DNA of 64,000 nucleotides from Sepioteuthis lessoniana (lineage: Eukaryota > Mollusca > Cephalopoda > Myopsida > Loliginidae): positions 102,527,471 through 102,591,470 of the forward strand of contig OY757913.1 of assembly GCA_963585895.1 (NCBI GenBank), given 5' to 3'. A model generated the notes under the pieces. The model worked only from the letters and a program-made list of their open reading frames with translations. It was not told the origin of the DNA and searched no databases. Shown piece by piece: positions 9,735 to 19,777 of this stretch; position 1 is the stretch's first letter, and every line of letters begins with the position of its first letter. Both the position numbers and the translations under genes were made by a program.

Positions 9735-9960
9735 CTTTTTTTCTTGGTATCTCAACCTTCACGGGTTATTTGATGCCAGAACCATCCTAGTTGAAGAGCA
9801 GTGGTACTATTTAACCCATAACAGGGGAATAAAGGCCTAAGCCTTTTCCAATGGTATTTGTAACAAAATAGTGTGTCCAGAGTTCGAACTCGCTATAATG
9901 CGCTGTTCAGTGTGTTTGCCATATTTCAACAGGAGTTATCCCCCACTTAAAATAAAACTA
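9735..9960 (-). mobile_element. SINE-B copy (tRNA-derived, hairpin tail)
   Basis: In plus-strand order: tail (tatctcaaccttcacgggttatttgatgccag), body (tggtactatttaacccata, then ggtatttgt), and a tRNA-like head with B box 'gagttcgaactc'. The head's A box is decayed. This is the standard SINE-B layout in reverse orientation. Confidence 0.75.
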
Positions 9961-10302
9961 ATTTTAAGACGGGCAAGCCCTTAAAAATTTTGATTCAACC
10001 TACAATACACCCTCATTTTTGACCGGCAACCGTTGGCCATACGCCACCAGATACTAATTACTCTTAATATTGATTATTTCCGTTCCTCTGAAAATCTTGA
10101 CATCCATCTCCTTAAATATAATCTTTTTCTTCGGAAAATTAGATACGACTCAGAGAAAAAAAAGTAAAATATTGTGGCCAAACTATATCTCTTAAAAGTA
10201 GGTATGATACACTGATCCCTAAAACTTAAGAGTGAGTTGGATGGTTGCTTGATATTTTGACGTATATCAACCCCAGTAGGTTATTCAATACCCAGTCATC
10301 TT

Positions 10303-10304
<2 letters not shown>
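9961..10304. other. Unassigned, with HT/SINE-B tail fragment
   Basis: No gene is seen. A tail fragment (gtatatcaaccccagtagg, then ttattcaatacc) lies at about 10260-10297, immediately before the next TA array. Confidence 0.45.

Positions 10305-10394
<90 letters not shown>
10305..10394. repeat. (TA)n(TG)n compound microsatellite
   Basis: About 55 bp of TA followed by about 34 bp of TG. Confidence 0.95.
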
Positions 10395-10395
<1 letters not shown>

Positions 10396-10429
10396 TTTAA
10401 AAGTAAATAGTTTGCAGGAAGCTTCTTTT

Positions 10430-10930
10430 TAAAAAAAAAAATACAGATCATTTGTTGCACACAGTTAAATGATTTAAAGTATTGCTAAAACAAACTAATA
10501 ATTATATTTCATATTAATTGTTTGTTCGCGCTGAGAGAAATGGTTTCAAGTATTGCTAATAAAAACTAATAATTGTATTTCATATTAATCTTTTGTTCGC
10601 ACTTACTGAAATGGTTTCAAGTATTGCTACTTGACATTAGTAAATGTATTTCATATCAATCTTTTTTTGAACTCAGTTAAAAATTTTTTTTAGTATTCCT
10701 AAATAACGCTAATAATTCTATTTAATATTAATCATTTGTTTGCGCACAGTTAAATTATTTCAATTATTGCTATTTGATATTAGTAATTATATTGTTCAAG
10801 TATTCCTATCTAATACAAATAATTTGCACACAGCTGCATGGTTGTAAATAACTAATGAGAGGTATGGTAATGTACTCCACATTCCTCAAATTTCAGGACT
10901 GGAGCCTTATTACAAATGTAGAAAGCTCAT
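10430..10930 (+). repeat. HT repeat body as ~70-bp tandem array
   Basis: At least five units share the phrases 'catttgtttgc.cacagttaaat', 'tttcaagtattgct' and 'actaataatt'. The phrase 'tattgct' or its variant recurs near 10481, 10552, 10622, 10692 and 10765, a period of about 70-73 bp. The array ends in a decayed HT head (ggtatggtaatgtactccac, then ctggagcc). This is the internal subrepeat of the HT family in expanded form. Confidence 0.75.
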
Positions 10931-11034
10931 TGTTATTATTTTTCTCAATTTGCCAGACCTTCAAACACTGCCTTCTAGAATATTTAAAATATAAAGAGAT
11001 GAATGTTTGCCACTAAAGCAATTCAAAAAAATAC

Positions 11035-11620
11035 TGTCAGGACAATCAAGTAGGCGGTAGGGCTTGACATGACCAGTCGGTTTCTAGGGCTTGATATGAC
11101 CAACCGATCGATCGGATCGGGCCTCTCCGACCACTCGTCTGTCTCGGCCAGTAAGGTCAAGAATAGAATGTTACTGGTATTTCAACCACTTTGGCGGCTG
11201 AGTTTCAATCTACTCAACCACCAAGATCCCACCCTAAAGCTTTACGATTATGTGAGTAGTTTGTCCGGCTTATATAATGGTCGCACAATTGATCACCGAT
11301 AACCAACTTATACGCTTGGGAACACCCGAATTTTGTTTTTTGGGACAGTCGAAGTAATTCTCGTCGGACGTGCTGCTTGACTCGAACTTCCAGCCTTTGA
11401 ATAGCCCTATCCCTATAGTCAGCATCACACTGATAATGGAATTTATGTGCCATCGTGCTTTGTTGAAGTATAGTTGGACATCTTTTTTGTCCGGACTAAA
11501 AAACAGATCTTGTGGAGAAGATGGTTCTCACCTTAACCGAGTTAAAACAGCGCATGATCGACCCAGAGATTTTGTCAGGAAATAAATGACTAAAAGACCC
11601 AATCCACGGGAACTTCACAT
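11035..11620 (+). mobile_element. Possible solo LTR, single copy
   Basis: A GC-richer block starting TGTCAGGACAATC and ending near TTCACA(T), with ATAC on both sides (11031-11034 and 11621-11624). Inside are a TATA-like TTATATAATGG near 11270 and AATAAA near 11581. No second copy exists in the window to confirm the boundaries, and the last base after CA is unexplained. The 70-80 codon frames within it have no recognisable domain. Confidence 0.4.
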
Positions 11621-11852
11621 ATACCGGACATTACGAAGGACCAAACGATTTAATAGTGTTAAATTTTCATATCGTTGATCTGACACTACTCAAAATAATG
11701 TTGTCTGGCTACCGATTCTTTAGAAAAATACCAGTAACGTTTTTTTTTAAATTTCTGCATCGATCTTATTATTTGAACAAAATATCAGTGCTTGATGAGT
11801 AAGACAATTGACATGGTTGATCTTGCTAGATTTCGGAGCAAAGGAATCCAAA

Positions 11853-12060
11853 CTAATATATATAGACCCGTGAAGAGCCTTTCTCGACCAACATGTTGAG
11901 AAAAATTAACATATTATTTTCTTCTTCATTAGTAAAAGTTAAAGATGGTTGAAGGTTATTCAGGCAATCGAAAATTTTGTTGCACTCATAAAATGAAGGA
12001 AAACAAGCAAAAATATCATCAACGTAACGGAAGTAACAATATGATGTGTGAACCTTATCA

Positions 12061-12091
<31 letters not shown>

Positions 12092-12190
12092 GCAAATCGC
12101 TAGCTGGACTGAAATCTCACAATTACCATAAACATTCGAACTGATTTTGCTTTTAGACACTCATTCGTAAAAATCGACGGGAGTGTCCAT
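11853..12190 (-). pseudogene. Penelope-like element reverse transcriptase fragment
   Basis: Reverse transcriptases copy element RNA during transposition. The minus-strand frame has a palm motif RYVDDIF with YVDD at 12015-12026, followed about 25 residues later by LTFTNEEENN and LIFLNMLVEK. That order is characteristic of Penelope-like RTs (YVDD, then an FT.EEE block, then .PFLD.L). Upstream, in a shifted frame (about 12090-12165), YGNCEISVQLAI resembles the RT block before the palm. The segment between the two blocks is replaced by a (TA)n array at 12064-12091. Frameshifts and stops show it is dead. No GIY-YIG domain adjoins it. Confidence 0.7.
12064..12091. repeat. (TA)n array inside the Penelope RT remnant
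   Basis: TA repeat lying exactly where the RT sequence between two conserved blocks is missing. Confidence 0.9.

Positions 12191-12236
<46 letters not shown>
12191..12236. repeat. (TA)n(TG)n compound microsatellite
   Basis: TA followed by TG, at the upstream edge of the Penelope RT fragment. Confidence 0.95.
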
Positions 12237-14034
12237 CATATAGTGAATGTAGGCTTTTTAAAGGTATATTGATACTTTTTAAATATATAACCTAATACAC
12301 CTGATCTAATAAACGCACAACAATAAAAAAAAATATAAAGAAGGTAGATTAAAAATATACTTACTCAAATTCAAATTTCATACAGATATAGAATGGCAAA
12401 CTTTGTCTAAAGGGACACAAAACTTTAGCTACAAACATCTCCGTGGAACCTGGACGGTAAAGTGATATGCTACATTAAAGAAAATATATCTTTGAAACAT
12501 AGCCGCCTCATTTTTTTAAAACACATACCAGACAGCAACAGAACTCTCAACTTACATTTCCTATGTACGATATGACATCGATTTCTTGTTCATTTTTATA
12601 TCAGGAGAAGAAGGTGAAAGATTTCGCCGAAATATCCCCCAAAAGCTACCATTTTTATTTTATTTTCAAATACTTCCACTCCAACAGCTTTCGATGTATG
12701 AATTGTATCATATTTTTTCAACGTTTTGTCTAAAATATAAGTGAGGATTTTTATAGGACATCTTATCTTTAACCAATGTATATTAGAATCATCCATGGAA
12801 ACTATACTTTAATATATATATATATATAATGCACCGAGAGTTGTCAGGCGTCGCTGCTCTATGATAGAAGTCGACGGTTGTCCAAGCGGTGTCGTCTTTT
12901 TGTGGACTGGTAGACCATTCTCTATTCAATTCATCTGGCTGCCAGCTTTAGGGGCATCGTGCTGTTTATCTGGATGTAGTTGACTATCCCCGAAAGTTCA
13001 GCTGTTGGGAAATAAGATTTGTGTTCTTACAAGGACAGTTTAATGTAGCCTAAAAAAGATCGTTAAAAAGAAAAGGCTGGACTGCTGCGTTCGCTGTTCG
13101 TCACAGGGAAAAGTAAATGATGGCGTCTGATTGTCTGGAATTGCTAGAAGAAGGTTGGAGGCAGGAACTCCTGTAAGAGCCACCCACTAATCCCCTTCGC
13201 CTGAGCCCGAAAAGGTCCACAAAAGATTTTTGACTGTTGTTTACACTAATTCAGGGTTATAACAGCTCAAAGTTTTCTCTTGCTAAACTTCTAGTTTCTA
13301 AAACAGGGAGAGTAACTTGAGGCTATCACAAAATACTAAAAAAAAAAAAAGAAAAGTTGAATATAAAGAAAAAAAAAACAACATTTTCATTTTTTTTCTG
13401 TTTTTCTATTCGCTGAAATCTGAAAGAGTTTTCTGACCCCCAGAGGAATCCAGTGTGATCCAGCAAAAGAAGATAATTTATACCCCGCGACTTGGTAAAA
13501 TCTAGAGAGGAAAAGTGTCGTTAGATCAATATCCATATGTTCGCTATTTAATCCTTCACTTATTCCTTAATAGTAGCATTAGGAGCATCAAGAAGTTGCC
13601 CTATGTCATATCAAAAATATATTTGCTTAAGATTTTGCATAGAGAGCGATTTCTGCTTTCTGGAGTTTTATCTGCTTTGCAAATAGCCAGATCCCAAAAT
13701 GCCATTATTAACCAAGTAGAATATCTCTAATAATGAAATAACTAAATACAACATTTTCAAAAACAGTCTCCTCGGGGTTAGGACTGAACTACGACTCTCC
13801 TACATATATCAGCAAAACGATTTCTTCGACGGGTCAATTACTTTGTAAATGTAGCTCTAAGGTTGTTCCAAACGACTATTTAAGATTTGGTTCGTTTTTT
13901 TTATTTATTGACATTCCATCTTCGTGACAATTTAAGATCAGTGTAAATGGAATAATCAATAATATAATATTCTAAAGCTTTACTCAAAAAGAGGCAGAGA
14001 GTCTACATAGTGTTGTGGTTACATAGGAGACTAT
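12237..14034. other. No recognised gene
   Basis: AT-rich to 12830 with a short (TA)n at 12812-12828, then a GC-richer block at about 12840-13260 that matches nothing else in the window, then poly-A and poly-T tracts. The 71-codon frame at 13515-13730 (plus) shows no known motif. Confidence 0.5.
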
Positions 14035-14044
14035 GACATCATTG

Positions 14045-14279
14045 TGATGTGGACCCAATTTGGGACCACGAAAAGATCACTCGGAACACGGTGTAAGTTT
14101 AAGGATATATTGAAGTAACAAGATACAGAGAAAAGCGATGGCGTAAGCTAGGCTTCCTAGTCTGTCGAATATCCAGTCTCTACGACCGGCTGACCATTCA
14201 TCCCAACGACAGTAGTTAGCTCTCGATTAATATAGAATTTGGAAGAGTCCATTAATGGGTAGGTAACGGTCCCATAACA
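14045..14279 (+). repeat. LTR-like repeat K, copy 1
   Basis: Begins TGATGTGGACCCAATTTGG and ends GGTCCCATAACA. It shares 'gggaccacgaaaaga', 'atattgaagtaacaaga' and 'gaatttggaagagtcca' with 48310-48534. The TG...CA ends suggest an LTR, but neither copy has a clear target duplication. Confidence 0.5.
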
Positions 14280-14284
14280 CATAG

Positions 14285-14455
14285 TGAAAGAGTTCGAGCA
14301 TTAATCACTCTATTACATTCACTTTTGGACTAATGCCCTTAGGAAAGGTAAGAACTCCATTATCCTTCAAGTTACCTGTTAAATAATAATACTCTTCTTC
14401 TTCTATAATGATACCTTTGGCATTTTATTAACCCCGAAGATTGATATGCCATTAA
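14285..14455 (+). mobile_element. SINE-B copy, truncated head
   Basis: B-box remnant (agttcgagcattaatcactc), body (cacttttggactaatgccctt) and a hairpin tail (tttggcattttattaacccc, then gaagattgatatgccatt). The A box is missing. Confidence 0.7.
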
Positions 14456-14474
14456 AAAAATCATGTTTTGTATT

Positions 14475-14680
14475 TACAATTATCTTCGTAGGAAATGAAA
14501 TCGGAGACCCAAGTTCAAATTCTGAACGAAGCTATTTGGATTTTACTCCATGCCAATGCGTTTCGGAAAGAAATGCATGCGGTTTCATCTTTCCCCAACT
14601 ATGGGTAGATAGTAGGTCAGATTGGGTTCTTGGCAACCAGTTTAGGAGAAGGACATTTTTGAATTCATGCCAGTATCAAA
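14475..14680 (+). mobile_element. SINE-A copy, diverged
   Basis: Matches SINE-A from 'cttcgtaggaaatgaaatcgg' through a B-box-like 'aagttcaaattctg' to 'aactatgggtagatagtagg' and 'tttaggagaaggaca'. The A box and the 3' end are eroded. Confidence 0.65.
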
Positions 14681-15264
14681 TCTATATTGGACATCCATGT
14701 TACAGGATCTTTATTCTCAGCGAACAGTATTTGAGAACTTAATCTCCACCGGATAGTAAGTGAGATGAACGAAGATGCACGTATGTATTGATCAAGAGAA
14801 AAAATATATAAGTCCTCCATGAAGTTACATGTAATACCCCTTCTTTTAGGTGATATTAACAATTCATATCCCCGGATATTTTCTCCGGCCGTTTCGTCGC
14901 CCGTTTATCTCCCGATAAAAAAAAAGTCCAAGATTCTTTTGATTTGGATGATTTTTTAAATTTCTCTCAATCGGACTTGGGAGAGGTGATGTGACACTCA
15001 GCGTTATTATATTCTACTCTTTCTACATGCTAAGATCCCTGGCACGTGCGGACCTCCTGCTATCACCACTACTTCTAAGCACGTGCGAAGACAACAGCCC
15101 CTTCTCTCAAAAAGCTACCTCTATTTATTTAGAAAATCCGGAACTAAATTTTCCGCCGATTGAAGAAACATAAATTTTTTATCAGGCCGAGAATCTAAAA
15201 TTTGTTGGCACTTAAAAATCTACCTGTTTGATCTCTCTGGGGCGTGAACTTTAAACCAGACTTA
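14681..15264. other. No recognised gene
   Basis: No repeat family or gene was recognised. A pair of 'gcacgtgcg' motifs lies near 15042 and 15079. Confidence 0.4.
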
Positions 15265-15562
15265 ATGGCAGCACCCCACAAAGCAGCAGCTGTACGTCCA
15301 CTTACCACTCATCACGAACACTATTAAACTTAGACGAACCAGACATGCAGGAAACTGCTGGAGAAGTAGGGACAAACTTATAAGTGACATACTCTTGTGG
15401 CAAAGGCAGGACGACCTCCTAGAACCTATATACAACAGGTCTGTGTCGATACAGGATGTAGCTTTGAGGACCAATCGGGATCGATGAATGATAGAGAAGG
15501 GTGGCGGGAGAGAGTCAGGGAGATCCGTGCTGATGGCAAGACATGATGATGAGGATGATATA
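15265..15562 (+). mobile_element. RTE-like LINE fragment 1 (3' end)
   Basis: Encodes in broken frames the C-terminal region after the RT palm: RRTRHAGN, WRS, then TG and EKGWRERVREIRADGK-like residues, followed by a (ATGATG)n-type tail. Compared with the other copies an internal deletion has shortened the segment around 'gcaaaggcaggacgacc'. Dead 5'-truncated copy. Confidence 0.8.
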
Positions 15563-15595
15563 TGTATTGTTTCTCCAATTTTTTGGACGTTGTAT

Positions 15596-15759
15596 ACATG
15601 GTGTCAGGAGGGTGTTAGACAGCCATGTTAGGTGATGTAATTATGGTACTACGTGGGTTATTTAAGTCACGTCTATTCTGCATGGCCTTTAAACACTCCT
15701 CGTGGCACCATAGTTATAACACCCAACATGGCGTTCTCAGACTGCACGGGACACCATAT
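15596..15759. mobile_element. Palindromic MITE-like element
   Basis: Two roughly 68-bp arms (15596-15663 and 15692-15759) are imperfect inverted complements: catggtgtc...gacaccat at the ends, gccatgtt...aacatggc inside, then tatggt.ctacg...cgtggcaccata. The spacer is about 28 bp. TATA lies at both outer edges, consistent with a TA-type target site. No coding capacity. Confidence 0.65.
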
Positions 15760-15888
15760 ATATAAAGTCCAAAAAAATTCAACATCATCTTCATTTAGAA
15801 ATAGTCTCTAATGAAAAGTTTTTACTTTGAAATTAAATAGACTCAAATAATTATTATTTCGCACTGCAATAGCCATCTAAATTAATAC

Positions 15889-16436
15889 TGTACCATACCC
15901 ATGATACGGTTACGCGTGAAACGTACATATAATGTTCATAATATATATACATAGAAAATAGGAATCTCGAAACACGAAAAAAACTTACGACTTCTTAGTT
16001 CAGTTACGAAACTTTTTATTACCTTTGAGTTTAAAGGTTCTTCGACATAAGGAGAGAGATACACATTCTTTCTATTCTGGCTTTTCCATCAGCCCCCCAA
16101 TCTCGTACGGAACCCGTAACGCGCAAATTCATCTGGCCTCTGCGAGCCCCGAGAGTCGACCCTTCTCGTTTGGTGTCCAGTTCTCAACTCAACTAACTTT
16201 CTTCAAAATTCCCCAAATCCTCCGCGCGCTTCCAGTGCGTGACGTCATTCGCACTTTGTAGCCCTGTTTTCCCTCTGGTCAATTGTGACATCTCTGAGTG
16301 ACACGTCAGCTCTGCGCACGCGCGCGTGAACTCCTGCGTTAATGTTCACCTAAGTAACCCATGCACTGAACCGAATGGTTCTTAGCCTAACTAAACCCAA
16401 AGGCATAAAACGAAATCCCTCGGCCGTTATATTACA
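15889..16436 (-). mobile_element. LTR-1 solo LTR, copy 3
   Basis: A 548-bp TG...CA element flanked by ATAC at 15885-15888 and 16437-16440, a 4-bp target duplication. CRE-type TGACGTCA at 16240-16247. It belongs to a subfamily with copies 6 and 7 (phrases 'tttggtgtcca' and 'attgtgacatctctgagtgacac'). Confidence 0.9.
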
Positions 16437-16764
16437 ATACAATATATTTTTCAATGTTTCTCGCAATTTATTTCATTCAAAAAAACTTTAAAAAGTATTT
16501 TGAAATTTAGATAACACTTTAATTAAATTTAGGTGAAGTCATCAAACCTATGAAATCCATTTAAATTAATTATATAAGTTATGTTGTCTTGCTTTTGATA
16601 CTGATAATTATATTACCATGTTTAAAATGGAATTAAAACTTAACCTTGACTAATAATTCTGATTATTTTTTAATTCCTTTTAACGGAAAAAAGAGCGAAC
16701 ATTAGTAAGTACTAATTCATAAGAAATATACAATACGAACATAATGAATATAATATTTAACGTA
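16437..16764. other. AT-rich, no recognised gene
   Basis: No open frame or repeat family was recognised. Confidence 0.5.
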
Positions 16765-17012
16765 TAACGGGTGTCTGGTTTGGTTTGGTTTGGTTTCTTT
16801 GTTTAATGGCATATCAACCTTTGTAGGTTATTTAATGCCAAAGCCATTCTCCTAGAAGAACAGTTGTGGTACTATTTAACCCATAGCTGGGAGGATAAGG
16901 GGGTTCATACCTTTCCCAAGGGTATTTGCCCGAAAGTGAACGTAATAGCGCGACTGGAGTACGAACTCGCGTACTACGATTCCGCAGTCCATCGCTTTAA
17001 CCATTACACCAC
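16765..17012 (-). mobile_element. SINE-B copy, nearly complete
   Basis: Best-preserved SINE-B. On the minus strand it reads a tRNA-like head (tcctcgtggtgtaatggtta as A-box region, gcgagttcgtactcc as B-box region), the body 'acccttgggaaaggtatgaa', 'agctatgggttaaatagtac' and 'tgttcttctaggagaatgg', then the hairpin tail TGGCAT/ATGCCA, then a 'gaaaccaaaccaaacc' run at 16777-16795. Confidence 0.9.
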
Positions 17013-17030
17013 GAGGACACCCCCACTAAA

Positions 17031-17634
17031 GGGTGTCTCAAAATAGAAGCAACCATTATTATGATAATGATTTATTGCTCAGTAAATAAACTCCGTGCAA
17101 GCTGTTGTAAATTTATGCTTGATTTGGATTCTTTATAGGTACAGCTGAAGGTATTTCTTTAAGATTCTTAACAAAGATGCCCACGAAAGCCCAAGTTCTT
17201 GGGAACGTCTACCGTTGGACTTTTTCGGTCTCCTTTGACGGAATCTCTCGCCGCATCCACATTGTGCGTTTAATCTTGAAGTCAACTTGCTGCCAGATAT
17301 GGGATTTTCTGCTTTCTTGTTCAAGGTATTTAATGACCCTGTGGCTCATAATTTGTATACCCAACGACAAATTTGGCTTTGCTAAGGATAATTGCTAAAG
17401 TTAAACTTCCTGCGAAATTTGGCTTGTTCAGTTTTGAATAATTTTGTCATCAAAAAAGTAGTGAGGAAAAATATTTTTCCTCTCTTGTCCAAAGCATTGT
17501 GGTCAGTATTAATATTTGCTATAGTATATTATTTTCAAATGTAAAACCAAAAAAAAAAAAAAAAAAAACACAACATAATTATTAATAATAGAGTTATTAG
17601 TAGTCAGTTGGACCCTATGTATATTGAGACACTC
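17031..17634 (-). mobile_element. Tc1/mariner-superfamily remnant with DUF4817-like HTH
   Basis: Candidate terminal repeats are GGGTGTCTCAAAATA at 17031 and TATATTGAGACACTC ending at 17634 (an alternative end is the similar ATAATGAGACACCG ending at 17700). The minus strand between about 17430 and 17110 encodes, with frameshifts, FRRKFNFSNYP, a CRWVYKL.ATGS block and RRSQELGLSWASLLRILKK, followed by YRIQIKH. That resembles the paired HTH N-terminus of transposases known from invertebrates. The catalytic part is absent, so this is a non-autonomous derivative. Confidence 0.55.
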
Positions 17635-18190
17635 GGTATATATACATTTACTGAGTGTGCAGAAACAATAGGGCAGTCACATAGGTATAATGAGACACCG
17701 TGTATATAATGGGTGTTTATTTTGTGTTTTCTTTGGACTTATTTTTCGTTCCTTTTCTCCTCCTTGTTTTATTTTCCTTTCCTCTTATGCTTATCCTTTT
17801 GCTTCTTTTACCTTCCAACTATTTTTTCCTCTCTCCTTCATGCCCAACATGTATTTTCATTCTGTCATTCATATCTATACTGATCCCCTTTATCTGTGGG
17901 TTCGATGGTGTCACTGCTGTTCATCTATAAGGATGGGTTTGGCTTTAAATAACCTATAAAGATTGATATGCCATGAAACAAAGAAAACCAGACCAAACCA
18001 TATTTATATAGCTGAGTCTGTCTCTGGAATTCTCTATCCTGTCTATTGACTGGGGAATGTTTTTTTAAACACGGGAAACTTAAGTCACTTTGATACTTTT
18101 GTAAGTAATCACTTTTTTTGGTACCACACCGCTGACGGGGATTTAAGCACTCTTATTTCTTAAATGAGATTTTCTTTTTCACCTCTCATC
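17635..18190. other. Low-complexity T/C-rich stretch with a hairpin-tail fragment
   Basis: Pyrimidine-rich sequence gives two overlapping hydrophobic frames (17690-17959), probably spurious. A SINE-B or HT tail (tttggctttaaataacc, then aaagattgatatgccatg, then accagaccaaacc) lies at 17938-17998 on the plus strand. Confidence 0.5.
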
Positions 18191-18208
18191 TTCTTCTTCT
18201 TCTTCTTC

Positions 18209-18251
<43 letters not shown>

Positions 18252-18290
18252 ACATATATATATATGTATAGAGAGAGAGAGAGATATATA
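18191..18290. repeat. Compound microsatellite (TTC)n, (CA)n, (TA)n, (GA)n
   Basis: Consecutive simple repeats: TTC at 18189-18210, CA at 18212-18246, TA near 18255-18265, GA near 18271-18284. Confidence 0.95.
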
Positions 18291-18577
18291 GCCTGGCATA
18301 TGTTTATTTTTTGTTTCTGATTAGACTCACTTACAAATATCGATAAAAGAAATCTGTGCCAAAAAGTTCTGCTGTACCTGTTTTCAATGAATCTACCATT
18401 GCATCATGCTAAATTTAAAACATAATGTTATTGCTAAAGTTCTTGGATACACACTGAAAAACTTCCCGATTAGCCAAACATGCCTCGGGCTACACATCCT
18501 CGGGCTCTGAGTTTTTTCCGTTGATATTTTTATCATTAGTTTTATTCGTTAACGCTAATGCATAAAATATTTAATAT

Positions 18578-18700
18578 CTTCTTCATCATCATCATCATCA
18601 TGTCTTACTGATACCATTGATTCCCTTGGCTCTCTTTCTCACCATCTGTCCCAATCTAGGTTATCACTCTTAGTAGGTCCTTCTGACGGTACCTAATTTC
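18578..18700 (-). mobile_element. LINE 3'-end fragment, diverged
   Basis: A (CAT)n run (18584-18600) is followed by 'ttcccttggctctctttctcacc' and 'atctgtcccaatc', matching in reverse the C-terminal segment and (ATG)n tail of the RTE-like LINE family in a diverged form. Confidence 0.5.
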
Positions 18701-18978
18701 AGCACTGGGTGTACAAATGTTATTTTTTATTTGGTTGGCAAACATTGGTGTGTTCATTTGTAGGAGTCCACGTCTGTCTTCCTTATTTACGTTTTATAAA
18801 ACCCTTTCTTCATTTCTGTTTTTCTTTAAGAAGTTTCTTTCAATCTTTCTTATTGTTCTCAAAAAGAGTTTTTATAATAATTATTTCTTTCTTTCTTTCA
18901 TAAAATCTTTAACGATATTTTCTCTTTCCCTAATTTTTCCTTTTTAGTTCTCTTAATTTATTTTATATTTCTCTTTGC

Positions 18979-18981
<3 letters not shown>
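18701..18981. other. T-rich sequence, no recognised gene
   Basis: The overlapping phenylalanine/leucine-rich frames on the plus strand reflect poly-pyrimidine composition. Confidence 0.5.
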
Positions 18982-19027
<46 letters not shown>

Positions 19028-19118
19028 AATAGGTCTGGAAGTGAATTTTGTATTGTTGGTTTTATTTTTTTAAACTTTGGTCTACTCGTGTTTCAGACTT
19101 CATAGTAGTCTTCCGGAG

Positions 19119-19183
<65 letters not shown>

Positions 19184-19198
19184 GTTGTGTGTGTGTGT
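18982..19198. repeat. Two (TA)n/(TG)n arrays around a short hammerhead-like module
   Basis: (TA)n at 18982-19021, and (TA)n then (TG)n at 19122-19198. The roughly 100 bp between them carries, on the minus strand, a perfect 5-bp stem AGACT/AGTCT (19095-19111) directly followed by GAAAC (19090-19094) and a short AC/GT stem. This is the right half of a hammerhead core. The CUGAUGA block is replaced by CTCCGGA, so it cannot be active as it stands. Confidence 0.4.
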
Positions 19199-19705
19199 AA
19201 AAGGATTTGACATTAAATAAACCACAACAGTTGATATGCAAAAATATCCAAGAAACCTATGAATACCTCTCATTGATTTTGTTGTGGGATTCAGAAGGCA
19301 ACTAACGATTGAATGGAAAATGAAATTATTAATCACCAACGTCTACATAAGAAGTAAATAAGCTTTACTGTCAGTACTCCTCAGATGACTCAGAAAACTC
19401 TTGATAATAAATAGATAAATAGATAAAGATATGATATATTGTGTTCCTATGCAAGTCATTGTACTTTATTGTGGCCTTAGTTCCGTGGCTACCACATACG
19501 CTTCCGGCTTGTTGGTTTATCAACTCCCCCAGTGCCCACGTTGTGTTTGAAAGATTCACATATGAGATGACACAAAATTATCCTGAACTTCTGACGGTTA
19601 GGGTGGTTCTTTGAACCAGTTATATTGGTGTTGGCAAATCAAAGACAAGAAAAACACTTGATTAAAAATTAACATGATTTTGATAAAACACAACGGTGTA
19701 ACAGT
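19199..19705. other. Hairpin-tail fragment and unassigned sequence
   Basis: A tail of the SINE-B/HT type (gatttgacattaaataaacc, then aacagttgatatgc) lies at 19203-19250 immediately after the TG array. The rest is unassigned. Confidence 0.45.
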
Positions 19706-19706
19706 A

Positions 19707-19775
<69 letters not shown>
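19706..19775. repeat. (TA)n microsatellite
   Basis: About 70 bp of TA. Confidence 0.95.

Positions 19776-19777
<2 letters not shown>

Noticed and set aside
10430-10840. Regular repeats considered as a CRISPR array
   Set aside because: The units are adjacent and diverged with no unique spacers, and the sequence is clearly from an animal genome.
17690-17959. Hydrophobic frames at 17690-17959 and 18709-18947 as membrane proteins
   Set aside because: Poly-pyrimidine DNA gives F/L/S-rich translations in several overlapping frames; no start context or homology.
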